Origin: JBGPYB01 sp041493035
Lineage (GTDB): Bacteria; Acidobacteriota; Vicinamibacteria; Fen-336
Direction: 5' to 3'
Length of the DNA: 5,853 nucleotides
NCBI GenBank assembly: GCA_041493035.1
Contig: JBGPYB010000226.1
Coordinates: forward strand, 1-5,853
Shown here: piece after piece, positions 1 through 5,853 of the stretch
Layout: each line of letters starts with the position of its first letter
Position numbering within the stretch: the stretch's first letter is position 1
Made by a program: the position numbers and the translations under genes
The notes under the pieces: generated by a model
What the model was told of the DNA's origin: nothing
Seen by the model: only the letters and a program-made list of their open reading frames with translations
Database searches by the model: none

Positions 1-59
1 ACAGCGAGATCGACGAGATCTGCGGAACCCTGCTCGATCGGCTCAGCGTCGCCCGATAG
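1..59 (+). CDS. C-terminal end of an unidentified upstream gene (partial)
   Basis: An open frame enters from the left edge (first full codon at 3) and stops at TAG 57-59. It gives 18 residues, SEIDEICGTLLDRLSVAR. The stretch looks like an amphipathic C-terminal helix, with codon choice like the downstream gene. The stop lies one base before the ATG of the glycosyltransferase at 61, the spacing expected of two genes in one operon with coupled translation. Too little is visible to name a family; several aminotransferase-like enzymes end in a similar helix, but that is only a guess. The alternative is a chance open frame, which the tight junction makes less likely. Confidence 0.55.
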   Translation, partial: SEIDEICGTLLDRLSVAR

Positions 60-60
60 G

Positions 61-1971
61 ATGCGTCCACGAGGGTGGGCGGCCGTCGCGGTGCTGGTCC
101 TGGCGGGCATCCTCCGCTTCACCGGTCTGTCGTGGGGCCTTCGTCACACTCCGGTACGCGACGAGCAGGACTTCGTCGAGAACGTCGGACAGATGCTCGC
201 TCATCGCAACCTGGATCACCGCTTCTACGAATACCCGGGGCTCTTCTTCGAGCTGCTTTGTCCCGTCCTCGCGGTGGCGCCTTCGTCTCCTCCGTACATA
301 TCGGTGTGGGACGGCCTTCCCAGGGTCACTCAATACGGCGCCTCGGGCTACCTTGCGGCTCGTGGCCTCGTCGCGGCGTTCGGCGTGTTCAGCGTCGCCC
401 TCCTGATGCTCCTCGGATCCCGCCTGGTGGGACCGAACGGCGGCCTGCTCGCTGGAGCCCTCCTGGCAGCGTCGCCGGTGGAGGTCTTCGTGTCCCACGA
501 GATCCGCCCCGACGTCGTTCTCGAGACGTTCGTCCTCCTCGCGCTTCTCGCGTACCAGAGGCTGGGTGAGCGCGACCGCAACGACATCCTGGCGGGTGCG
601 GCAACGGGTGCAGCCGCCGCGGTCAAGTTCACCGGGGTACTGCTCCTCCCTTCGTGGTTCCTCGCGCGGGCCCTGGCGCCGGGAAGGCGCCTGCGCGGGG
701 CGGTCCTCGCCGGGCTCGCGGCACTGATCGTGTGGGTCGCGATGACGCCGTATGCCGTGCTGGCGGCCCAGCGCTTCGCCGCGGGCGCCCTCTTCCAGGT
801 GAACTGGCACTACCGCGACAAGGGGATCTCCCCGGCCGTGGCCCGCAATGCATTCTTCTACGCGCGAACGATCGCGTGGAGTCTCGGACCCGTGGGCGTG
901 GTCCTCGGTCTCGTGGGCCTGGCCGCGGCCCGCCGCGAGGCCCGAACGTGGGCTCCGGTCGTCGCCTACCCGTTGGCGGTCGTTGCGGTCCTGTCGACGG
1001 CGTCGGTGCACTGGCACCGGCTCGTGCTCTCAGCGCTTGGCCTCGTGGCCCTCGTCGCCGGTCGGGGCTTCGAGGTCCTCGCGCGACGCGCTCCTCGCGC
1101 ATCGTGGGCTGTGGCTGCGGTGGCCGTTCTCGCCCCCTTCGTCACCTCGGTCGACTATCTCCGCTCGGTCGCCCTTCCCGGCACCCGTGACCTGGCACTC
1201 GACTGGATCGAGGCGCATGTTCCGCCCGGTGCTCGCGTGCTCAACACGGTCCACGAGCTGGGACTCGACCGGAGCCGGTTCGAGGTGATCGAGCAGACGG
1301 GCAAGAAGCCCCTGGATCGGCGCCTCGCGCGTGAAGTCGACCTGGTCGTCTGGCATCGCTGGAGCGATGCGCCTCTCACCGGGCTGGAAAGCGTCTGGCG
1401 CGGAGAGCCTCGCTCCGGTGGCGGCGGTTTCGGACAGAAGCCAGAGTCTGCATCCTCCAGCCTGGACTACCCGATCGTTCTGTACCGCGTTCCGGCCGAC
1501 GTGGGCAATCGGTACCGTCGTGTTGCGGTAACGCCCGCCACGGCCAGCGCGTCGTCGAACGGCGCCGACGCAGACAAGGCTACCGACGGCCGCCTGGACA
1601 CGCTCTGGGCCACGGAGTCATCGCGGGAGGACGAATGGTTTCAGCTCGTGTGGCCGGCGCCCGAAAGGGTCGCGCGCGTGGAGCTGCGCCTGGGCAACCT
1701 GCCCAACCGCTATGGCTTGAACCCGCAGCTTGCCGTCACGACGGACGGAGAGCGCTGGACTCCCGTTCCATCCGCGAGCGCCCGTCCGCCCGTGCCGGAG
1801 CAGATCGGCCGCGACGCGGGAAAAGCCAGCCAGGTGCTGGTCCTGGAGCCGACACTCACCCGCGGGATCCGCGTTTCCCAGGAGGGCGGAGCGGCTCCCC
1901 GCCCGTGGGGCTTCGCGGAAATCGAAGTGAGTGCCATCGACGAGGGAATGAGCGGAGCGTCCGGCAAATAA
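61..1971 (+). CDS. GT39/ArnT-like membrane glycosyltransferase with a C-terminal F5/8 type C (discoidin)-like domain
   Basis: A 636-residue integral membrane protein of the GT-C type. Residues 1-370 hold about nine to eleven hydrophobic segments (about 6-26, 97-119, 127-139, 150-166, 177-197, 212-236, 265-290, 299-314, 320-335, 347-366). The first extracytoplasmic loop contains RDEQDF with D34-E35, matching the acidic catalytic motif of the PMT/ArnT family. EYPG (57-60) matches the K/YPPL motif that follows it, and ALDWIEAHVPPGARVL (378-393) is a typical post-membrane segment of GT39 proteins. These enzymes take a sugar from a polyprenyl-phosphate donor and pass it to a lipid, polysaccharide or protein on the outer face of the membrane; substrate and acceptor cannot be read here. 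After a Gly/Ser-rich linker (about 450-468), residues about 486-627 resemble an F5/8 type C or CBM32-like beta-sandwich: ATASASSN, KATDGRLDTLWAT, WFQLVWPAPERVARVELRLGN and a closing GFAEIEV strand. ATG 61 is chosen because it opens directly on the first membrane segment and follows the upstream stop by one base. No Shine-Dalgarno site precedes it, so translation is probably coupled. Family is confident; substrate unknown. Confidence 0.87.
   Translation: MRPRGWAAVAVLVLAGILRFTGLSWGLRHTPVRDEQDFVENVGQMLAHRNLDHRFYEYPGLFFELLCPVLAVAPSSPPYISVWDGLPRVTQYGASGYLAARGLVAAFGVFSVALLMLLGSRLVGPNGGLLAGALLAASPVEVFVSHEIRPDVVLETFVLLALLAYQRLGERDRNDILAGAATGAAAAVKFTGVLLLPSWFLARALAPGRRLRGAVLAGLAALIVWVAMTPYAVLAAQRFAAGALFQVNWHYRDKGISPAVARNAFFYARTIAWSLGPVGVVLGLVGLAAARREARTWAPVVAYPLAVVAVLSTASVHWHRLVLSALGLVALVAGRGFEVLARRAPRASWAVAAVAVLAPFVTSVDYLRSVALPGTRDLALDWIEAHVPPGARVLNTVHELGLDRSRFEVIEQTGKKPLDRRLAREVDLVVWHRWSDAPLTGLESVWRGEPRSGGGGFGQKPESASSSLDYPIVLYRVPADVGNRYRRVAVTPATASASSNGADADKATDGRLDTLWATESSREDEWFQLVWPAPERVARVELRLGNLPNRYGLNPQLAVTTDGERWTPVPSASARPPVPEQIGRDAGKASQVLVLEPTLTRGIRVSQEGGAAPRPWGFAEIEVSAIDEGMSGASGK
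1516..1941 (+). other. F5/8 type C (discoidin / CBM32-like) domain of the glycosyltransferase
   Basis: This segment encodes residues about 486-627 of the glycosyltransferase. It begins with a short strand (RVAVTPATASASSN), followed by the DGRLDTLWAT turn in which the D-x-x-x-x-T-x-W pattern is typical of discoidin-fold domains. It continues with WFQLVWPAPERVARVELRLGN, equivalent to the usual W-x-x-V-D-L-G-x-x-x-x-V-x-x-V-x-L strands, and closes with IRVSQEGG and a GFAEIEV strand. In known families the fold often binds sugars or lipid head groups. By membrane topology it should lie on the same face as the catalytic loop, so it could hold a sugar acceptor near the active site; that role is inferred. 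Confidence 0.7.
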
Positions 1972-1973
1972 GT

Positions 1974-1991
1974 CACTCCCAGCCGGGGGTG
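1974..1991. terminator. Small hairpin in the convergent gap, possible weak terminator
   Basis: The 24-bp gap between the two convergent stop codons contains a 7-bp stem, CACTCCC (1974-1980) with GGGGGTG (1985-1991), closing an AGCC loop; one pair is a T-G wobble on the + strand. No T run follows on the + strand. On the - strand one pair becomes an A-C mismatch, but a T-rich stretch (ACTTATTT, 1973 down to 1966) follows. A weak terminator for the - strand unit, perhaps shared by both directions, is possible. The stem is short and could be chance in GC-rich DNA. Confidence 0.3.
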
Positions 1992-1995
1992 CGCT

Positions 1996-4203
1996 TCAAG
2001 GGGTGCGGAACTCGTCCCGGGGGAAAAGGTCGAGATTCGCGTCGGCCAGCCCGGGGGACGGATGTTCGCCGGGCTGCGCCGTTTCGAGGCAGCGGACCCA
2101 GACCTCGCGCGCCCGTGCCTCGCCCAGGTAGGCCACGACCTCGGGAGACTCGACGCGGCGCCGCCAGGCGGTGCGGTCGATGCCTATCGGATCGTTGCTC
2201 CCCACCATGACCACGTCGTTCCACATCCCCTCGAGGACATGAGGGAAGGCCTTGCGGAAGGAGACGCGGATCCGTGCGGTGGGACTCCAGGTGCACATGA
2301 GGCCTCCCGGACGGAGCCGCCGCCGGCACAGTGCGAAGAACTCCACCGAATAGACGTTCCCCGAGTAGGCGCTTGGCGGATGAAGCGCGTCGGTTTCGAT
2401 GACATCCCACCGCGCTTCGCCGCGGTCGAGGGCGTTCCGTCCGTCCTCCAGCCGCAAGGTGTACCGCGGGTCGGTGAGAAGAGGGACGAGGCCAGGCAGC
2501 GAGCCCGGGCGCGCCGCAACATCGGTCAGCGCCGACCACTGTCCCTTCAGCAGCTCAAAGACCGAGACGTGCAAGGTTTCAGGGCGGCACCCCGCGGCCC
2601 AGGCGGTGTCCCCGGAACCGAGGCCCACGATGGCGACATCGCGCGGTCTCGGGTGGATGAGGGTGGGGGTCGCCCCCAGGGCCGTGTGCACGCCCGCAAA
2701 CGGCAGCAAGCTGTTGGATTTCCCATTGAGGAGCACAGCCCACTCGCCGCCGCCCTGAGGGCGGATGACTACGACGCCCGTGCGGTCCTCACGGAGAACG
2801 GAAGCGTCGTCCTCCCTGCCGTGGAGACGGAGCCAGAAGCGGCGGGGCGTCGGGAGGGCCGCCGCGAGAAAGGCCAGACCCAGCGCGGCCACCAGGAAGC
2901 GGCGCCTTCCGCCAATACCCAAGCCAAGGACCCCGAAGGCCACGCCGACGAGAAGCTCGGCTCGGAGCGTTCCGATGGTCCCCCAGCGGTCCAACAGCAG
3001 GAGCCCGACGACCAAGCTCCCAGCGAGGCACCCGAAGATGTTGGCGGCCTGCAGGAAACCCACCTTTCGGCCGCTGGTTCTCACTTCGTCTTGAACGGCG
3101 CGCTGCAGGATGGGGAACGACACTCCCATGAAGAGCGTCGGCAACCCGAAGAGAAGCAGCGGGAGGAGCAGGTACAGCCGAGCGTCCATGCGGAACACAT
3201 CGAAGCTCCCCCAATAGGCGTACAGCCATCGGTAGCCAGGGGTAGCGACCGGGAGCCTTGAGAGGACCAGGATCCCGCACCCCGCCGTGGAGAGAAGGGC
3301 GCACTGAGCCATCAGAAATGCGGCCAGCGGCCGCCGGAGGCGCTGCGCGATCCGGACGCCGACGAACACTCCCGCCGCTGAGCCCAGAAGGTACAGGCTC
3401 AGCACCGTCCCGAAGGCGAAGGCGGACCCCTTGACGGCGACGTCCACGATCCGAAACCAGAGGATTTCAAGGGAGAGCGCGCAGAACCCGCTTAGCGCGT
3501 AGAGGGCCAACCACAGACCGAACGGCCGGTGCGACTCGATCTCCGACTCGTGGGAGGGCGCCGAGCTCATGCCGGCCCTGGTGCTACGGCTTGGCGTCTG
3601 GGCCAGCTCGCGGAGCAGCAGGACGGCCCCGCCGGCGGCGAGGAGGTTTCCACCGGCGGCCCACAGAACGCCGCCGCGAACACCAAAGTAGCGGATGAGC
3701 ACCCAGGGCGTCGCGAGTGCCCCGAAGCTCGCGCCCAGGAGGTTCACGCCGTAAAGGTACCCGATCACCTGGCTCGCATCCCCCGGGTCGTCAACGAGCG
3801 CTCGGACCAGAAATGGGAGCGACGTCCCCATGAGGACGGTCGGCGGCAGCAGCGCGAGCAGATGCATGAGACTCGCCGCCCAGGGATCGGCGTAGAGCTG
3901 GGCGGCGCGTGGATAAAGCCAGTCGTAATAGAGGAAGCAGCTCGAAGCGCCGAAGATCGAGACCGCTATCTCGATGAGGGCGAAAAGGCGCAGCGCCTGG
4001 CGCGGCTCCACCCGCGCGCTGAACGCGCCCCCCACCCAGCTTCCGATCCCGAGGCCCGCCATGAAGGCTCCCACGATCATGGCGACCGAATAGATCCCGA
4101 CCCCGCTGTGGAGCGCGAGGATCCGCTGCCAAGCGACCTGATAGACCAACGCCGAGGCGCCGCTCAGAAAGAACGAGACGCCCGCCAGGGCGTTCCTTCT
4201 CAC
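1996..4203 (-). CDS. Fused multi-pass membrane protein / spermidine-synthase-like (SAM-fold) protein
   Basis: A 735-residue protein of the 'fused MFS/spermidine synthase' type. Residues 1-200 and 227-452 hold about 13 hydrophobic helices in two blocks, separated by a polar linker (200-226). The first block opens with FFLSGASALVYQVAWQRIL and the second has a matching GFCALSLEILWFRI, so the membrane part looks like an internal duplication. Residues about 465-735 are a Rossmann-like SpeE domain: LLNGKSNS (491-498), VAIVGLGSGD (523-532) as the glycine-rich nucleotide motif, E550 after the second strand, DGRNAL (587-592), and WDVIETD (599-605) followed by YSVEFFALCRRRLRPGG (618-634). Acceptor-site residues of true polyamine synthases are changed, so the reaction is uncertain; the substrate may not be a polyamine. 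GTG 4203 is chosen because it forms a four-base GTGA overlap with the stop of the upstream peptidase gene and opens directly on the first helix. The open frame continues 65 codons further upstream, but that part lies inside the peptidase gene and is Arg/Gly-rich with no family likeness. A GTG two codons earlier (4209) is an alternative start. Confidence 0.85.
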   Translation of the reverse strand: MRRNALAGVSFFLSGASALVYQVAWQRILALHSGVGIYSVAMIVGAFMAGLGIGSWVGGAFSARVEPRQALRLFALIEIAVSIFGASSCFLYYDWLYPRAAQLYADPWAASLMHLLALLPPTVLMGTSLPFLVRALVDDPGDASQVIGYLYGVNLLGASFGALATPWVLIRYFGVRGGVLWAAGGNLLAAGGAVLLLRELAQTPSRSTRAGMSSAPSHESEIESHRPFGLWLALYALSGFCALSLEILWFRIVDVAVKGSAFAFGTVLSLYLLGSAAGVFVGVRIAQRLRRPLAAFLMAQCALLSTAGCGILVLSRLPVATPGYRWLYAYWGSFDVFRMDARLYLLLPLLLFGLPTLFMGVSFPILQRAVQDEVRTSGRKVGFLQAANIFGCLAGSLVVGLLLLDRWGTIGTLRAELLVGVAFGVLGLGIGGRRRFLVAALGLAFLAAALPTPRRFWLRLHGREDDASVLREDRTGVVVIRPQGGGEWAVLLNGKSNSLLPFAGVHTALGATPTLIHPRPRDVAIVGLGSGDTAWAAGCRPETLHVSVFELLKGQWSALTDVAARPGSLPGLVPLLTDPRYTLRLEDGRNALDRGEARWDVIETDALHPPSAYSGNVYSVEFFALCRRRLRPGGLMCTWSPTARIRVSFRKAFPHVLEGMWNDVVMVGSNDPIGIDRTAWRRRVESPEVVAYLGEARAREVWVRCLETAQPGEHPSPGLADANLDLFPRDEFRTP
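4200..4203 (-). promoter_or_regulatory. GTGA stop/start overlap coupling the M2 peptidase and SpeE-like genes
   Basis: On the - strand the bases GGGAGTGAGAAGG contain the peptidase stop TGA (4202-4200) and the GTG start of the next gene (4203-4201), sharing two bases within a four-base GTGA. This is a common arrangement for termination-reinitiation coupling. The G-rich stretch GGGTGGGAG just upstream could serve as a ribosome site, though its spacing is poor. It implies one transcript and linked expression of the two proteins; no promoter lies between them. Confidence 0.7.
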
Positions 4204-5853
4204 TCCCACCCGATCGTTCGGCCCTTGTTCTGCTCTTGCAGCCACGCCATCAGGGGCTTGAAGTACTCGACCATCGCGCGGGTCGAGAGATCCTCCCCCG
4301 TGGCCTCGCGCAGCACCCTGCGCCAGTCCTCCGTGCCGCCCTTCTCCATGACGCCCTTCAGGAACGCGCCGACCTCCTTGCTGTCGGCGTAGCTGCACGC
4401 CCGTGGGTCCTGCTTCAGGATCTTCCGGGCGATGTGGTCATGGATCTGGAACTTCAGCACCGTCGCGATCGCGTAGGAGTAGTAGAAGGCGGGGGTGTCA
4501 TTGATGTGGGTTTTTGTGGCCGCGTCGCACCACTCCTCCCCGCGTTCCGTGGGCGGCTCCACACCCTGCATGTCGCGGACGTACTTCCACCACCGGGCGT
4601 TCCACTGGTCGGGGGGGAGGTTCTTGGCGTAGACGTCGGCCTCCCAATGGGTCATCGTCCCCGAGGACCAGAAGAGGAACGGGACCGATTCCCCGAGGGC
4701 GTTGTCCAGGAGATGCCCCGTCACGTCGATCTTGTCGTCCTTCGCCAGGACGCCGATCGACTGAAGGTACGGCACCTGATTTGACGCGAGGGCGATCAGC
4801 TCCCCCATCCCCTCGTGGAATGCCGGGTTGGCACCGATGCGGAGGAGGGGCGGCACCTCGGGGCGGGTGTAGCTCATGAAGTAGTAGCCGTGCCCCAGCT
4901 CGTGGTGAGCGGCCTTGAACCAGAAGTCGTTGGGCTCGATGCTCTGGAGGGAGCGAATGTCGTTCTCCAGGTCCAGGTGCCAGCAGGAGGCGTGGGTGTT
5001 CTTCTTGCGCGCCTCGCCGGTCTTCACCGGGTAGAGGTCCGACAGCGTCCAGAACGTCGCGGGCAAGGGGCTGAAGCCGAGCCCGGTGTAGAAGCGCTCG
5101 GCCGTCTTGATCACCCACTCGGGGGTGCGCCCCTTGAGTTGATCGTCGAGGTTGGCCGACGCGACCATCCCCGTCCAGTTCTGGCTCCAGCGGTTGTTCA
5201 GCCAATGGGCGGGAATCCGCTTCGGCACGGGCTGGCCGTACTTCTTCGCCAGCTCGTACTTCGCCCACGTGTGGAGCTGCAAGTACAGGGGGCGCAGCTC
5301 GCGCATGAAGTCGTCCTGGAGCTTGACCATCTCGTCGGTGGTCATCCCGTAGCTCGCGACCTGCAAGGCGAAGTAGTCCGGGTGGCCGAGCTCCTTTGCC
5401 ACGCCGTTCCGCAGCCCCTGAAGCTTCACGAGGCCGGGCTTCAACGCGGGACCCGACTGCTTCGAAACGTCCCATACCGCCTGGCGCTCTTTGAGGTCCT
5501 TGCTGTTCGACAGGATGTTGTCGATTTCGTTAGCCGTGATCGGCTTGCCGTCGCGCTTGAACTCGAAGCCGTTCAGCGTGGACGCCTGCTGCGTCTCGGC
5601 GGCGATCCGATCGGCCACCAGCGTGGGGTTCGTCATCGGCCCTTCGGCCGCGTTCAGCAGCACGCGCTCGAGCTGGCGGACGGTCAGCGGCTTCAGCTCG
5701 GCCTTGTGCGCCAGCAGCGTCTTCGCCTCGGTGATGAGGGCCGGGTTTCCGGTGAAAGCTGCCATCGCCTGGTTGGCTGCGTCGGAGGCCGCGTCGTGCT
5801 CGGGGCTCACGTCGGTCGCCGCGGCCCACTGCGCCTTGCTCGCGACGTAGGTC
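4200..5853 (-). CDS. Peptidase family M2 (ACE-like) peptidyl-dipeptidase, N terminus beyond the window
   Basis: A zinc metallopeptidase related to angiotensin-converting enzyme; family members release C-terminal dipeptides from peptides. The frame is open to the right edge, giving 550 residues. The usable GTG at 5810 is internal: the 14 codons before it (TYVASKAQWAAATD) match the conserved N-terminal A-x-W-x-x-x-T region of the family. A signal peptide and a short N-terminal segment are probably missing, as bacterial members are usually exported and about 600-650 residues long. Numbered from the 5810 codon, H303-E304-L-G-H307 (4890-4904) is the HExxH zinc site and E333 in GANPAFHEGMGE is the third ligand. 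H273-A274 in THASCW, Q210 in WSQNW, K433, H435, Y443 and Y446 match human testis ACE H353-A354, Q281, K511, H513, Y520 and Y523, which bind substrate backbone and C-terminal carboxylate. The protein ends in YFKPLMAWL and IGWE, close to the ACE C terminus, so it looks intact and active. The three chloride-site arginines appear substituted. It is the upstream partner of the membrane SpeE-like gene, with overlapping stop and start. Confidence 0.93.
   Translation of the reverse strand, partial: TYVASKAQWAAATDVSPEHDAASDAANQAMAAFTGNPALITEAKTLLAHKAELKPLTVRQLERVLLNAAEGPMTNPTLVADRIAAETQQASTLNGFEFKRDGKPITANEIDNILSNSKDLKERQAVWDVSKQSGPALKPGLVKLQGLRNGVAKELGHPDYFALQVASYGMTTDEMVKLQDDFMRELRPLYLQLHTWAKYELAKKYGQPVPKRIPAHWLNNRWSQNWTGMVASANLDDQLKGRTPEWVIKTAERFYTGLGFSPLPATFWTLSDLYPVKTGEARKKNTHASCWHLDLENDIRSLQSIEPNDFWFKAAHHELGHGYYFMSYTRPEVPPLLRIGANPAFHEGMGELIALASNQVPYLQSIGVLAKDDKIDVTGHLLDNALGESVPFLFWSSGTMTHWEADVYAKNLPPDQWNARWWKYVRDMQGVEPPTERGEEWCDAATKTHINDTPAFYYSYAIATVLKFQIHDHIARKILKQDPRACSYADSKEVGAFLKGVMEKGGTEDWRRVLREATGEDLSTRAMVEYFKPLMAWLQEQNKGRTIGWE
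4890..4904 (-). other. HExxH zinc-binding active site of the M2 peptidase
   Basis: These five codons read H-E-L-G-H on the - strand, preceded by another His as in the ACE HHEMGH motif. The two histidines bind zinc and the glutamate is the general base. The third zinc ligand is the Glu encoded at 4812-4814, 30 residues after the first His. The spacing is 28 in human ACE as I recall it, so the intervening loop is two residues longer here. Confidence 0.93.

Noticed and set aside
43..1017. A 324-codon - strand open frame opposite the glycosyltransferase.
   Set aside because: It encodes a highly charged Arg/Glu/His-rich chain lying antisense to the hydrophobic, clearly recognisable glycosyltransferase.
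1396..1470. A possible frameshift or gene break in the glycosyltransferase at the Gly/Ser-rich stretch.
   Set aside because: The frame stays open on both sides, and the next segment (DYPIVLYRVPAD) leads smoothly into the discoidin-like domain; it reads as an ordinary linker.
2062..3261. A 399-codon open frame on the + strand opposite the SpeE-like gene.
   Set aside because: Its product is rich in Arg, Gly, Glu, Gln and Pro with no domain likeness. It is the reverse complement of well-supported coding sequence in GC-rich DNA, where long antisense frames are common.
3529..4392. A 287-codon + strand open frame spanning the peptidase/SpeE-like junction.
   Set aside because: It is antisense to two well-supported genes and biased in composition, with no recognisable family; a shadow frame.
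4204..4398. A 65-codon N-terminal extension of the SpeE-like gene.
   Set aside because: It lies wholly inside the M2 peptidase gene on the same strand in another frame. It is Arg/Gly-rich and low in complexity, and the GTG at 4203 gives a normal family N terminus with a coupled overlap.
4498..5475. A 325-codon frame on the - strand inside the M2 peptidase.
   Set aside because: It is an Arg/Gly/Pro-rich frame-shifted reading of the peptidase gene, whose own frame carries all the conserved motifs.
5808..5810. GTG at 5810 as the start of the M2 peptidase.
   Set aside because: The frame stays open to the window edge, and the 14 residues before the GTG match the conserved N-terminal part of ACE-like proteins. 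The true start lies outside the window.

Overview
This is a compact, GC-rich bacterial window. Codons are strongly biased to G or C in the third position, one gene starts with GTG, gaps between genes are close to zero, and no clear Shine-Dalgarno sites are visible. Three substantial genes fill almost all of it, and the last 18 codons of a fourth lie at the left edge. The gene content (a GT39-type membrane glycosyltransferase with a discoidin-like tail, a membrane-fused spermidine-synthase-like protein and a bacterial ACE-like M2 peptidase) would suit a Gram-negative, soil- or sediment-type lineage such as Acidobacteriota, Gemmatimonadota, Eisenbacteria or Rokubacteria. That placement is a weak inference; no marker gene is present. 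There are no RNA genes, insertion sequences, CRISPR arrays or other mobile elements that I can see.

Layout: on the + strand, the end of an unidentified gene stops at 59 and the glycosyltransferase begins at 61, so the two are probably co-transcribed and translationally coupled. The glycosyltransferase ends at 1971. After a 24-bp convergent gap with a small hairpin, the - strand carries a two-gene unit read right to left. The first gene is the M2 peptidase, which runs off the right edge at 5853 and stops at 4200. The second is the fused multi-pass membrane/spermidine-synthase-like protein (4203 down to 1996). The two overlap by four bases (GTGA), a classic coupling arrangement that also fixes the start of the second gene.

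How they might work together: the + strand unit probably modifies an extracytoplasmic lipid, polysaccharide or protein with a sugar taken from a polyprenyl-phosphate carrier. The - strand pair joins a probably exported dipeptide-releasing zinc peptidase to a membrane protein with a SAM-type nucleotide-binding domain. Nothing in the sequence links the two units functionally, and the reason for the peptidase/SpeE-like pairing is unknown.

The points most worth a second look are three. The M2 peptidase keeps the zinc and substrate-carboxylate residues of human ACE but appears to have lost all three chloride-site arginines. The SpeE-like domain keeps its nucleotide-binding motifs but lacks the acidic/tyrosine acceptor-site residues of true polyamine synthases. 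The glycosyltransferase carries a C-terminal F5/8 type C-like domain. I do not see a clearly new multi-gene system in this window.
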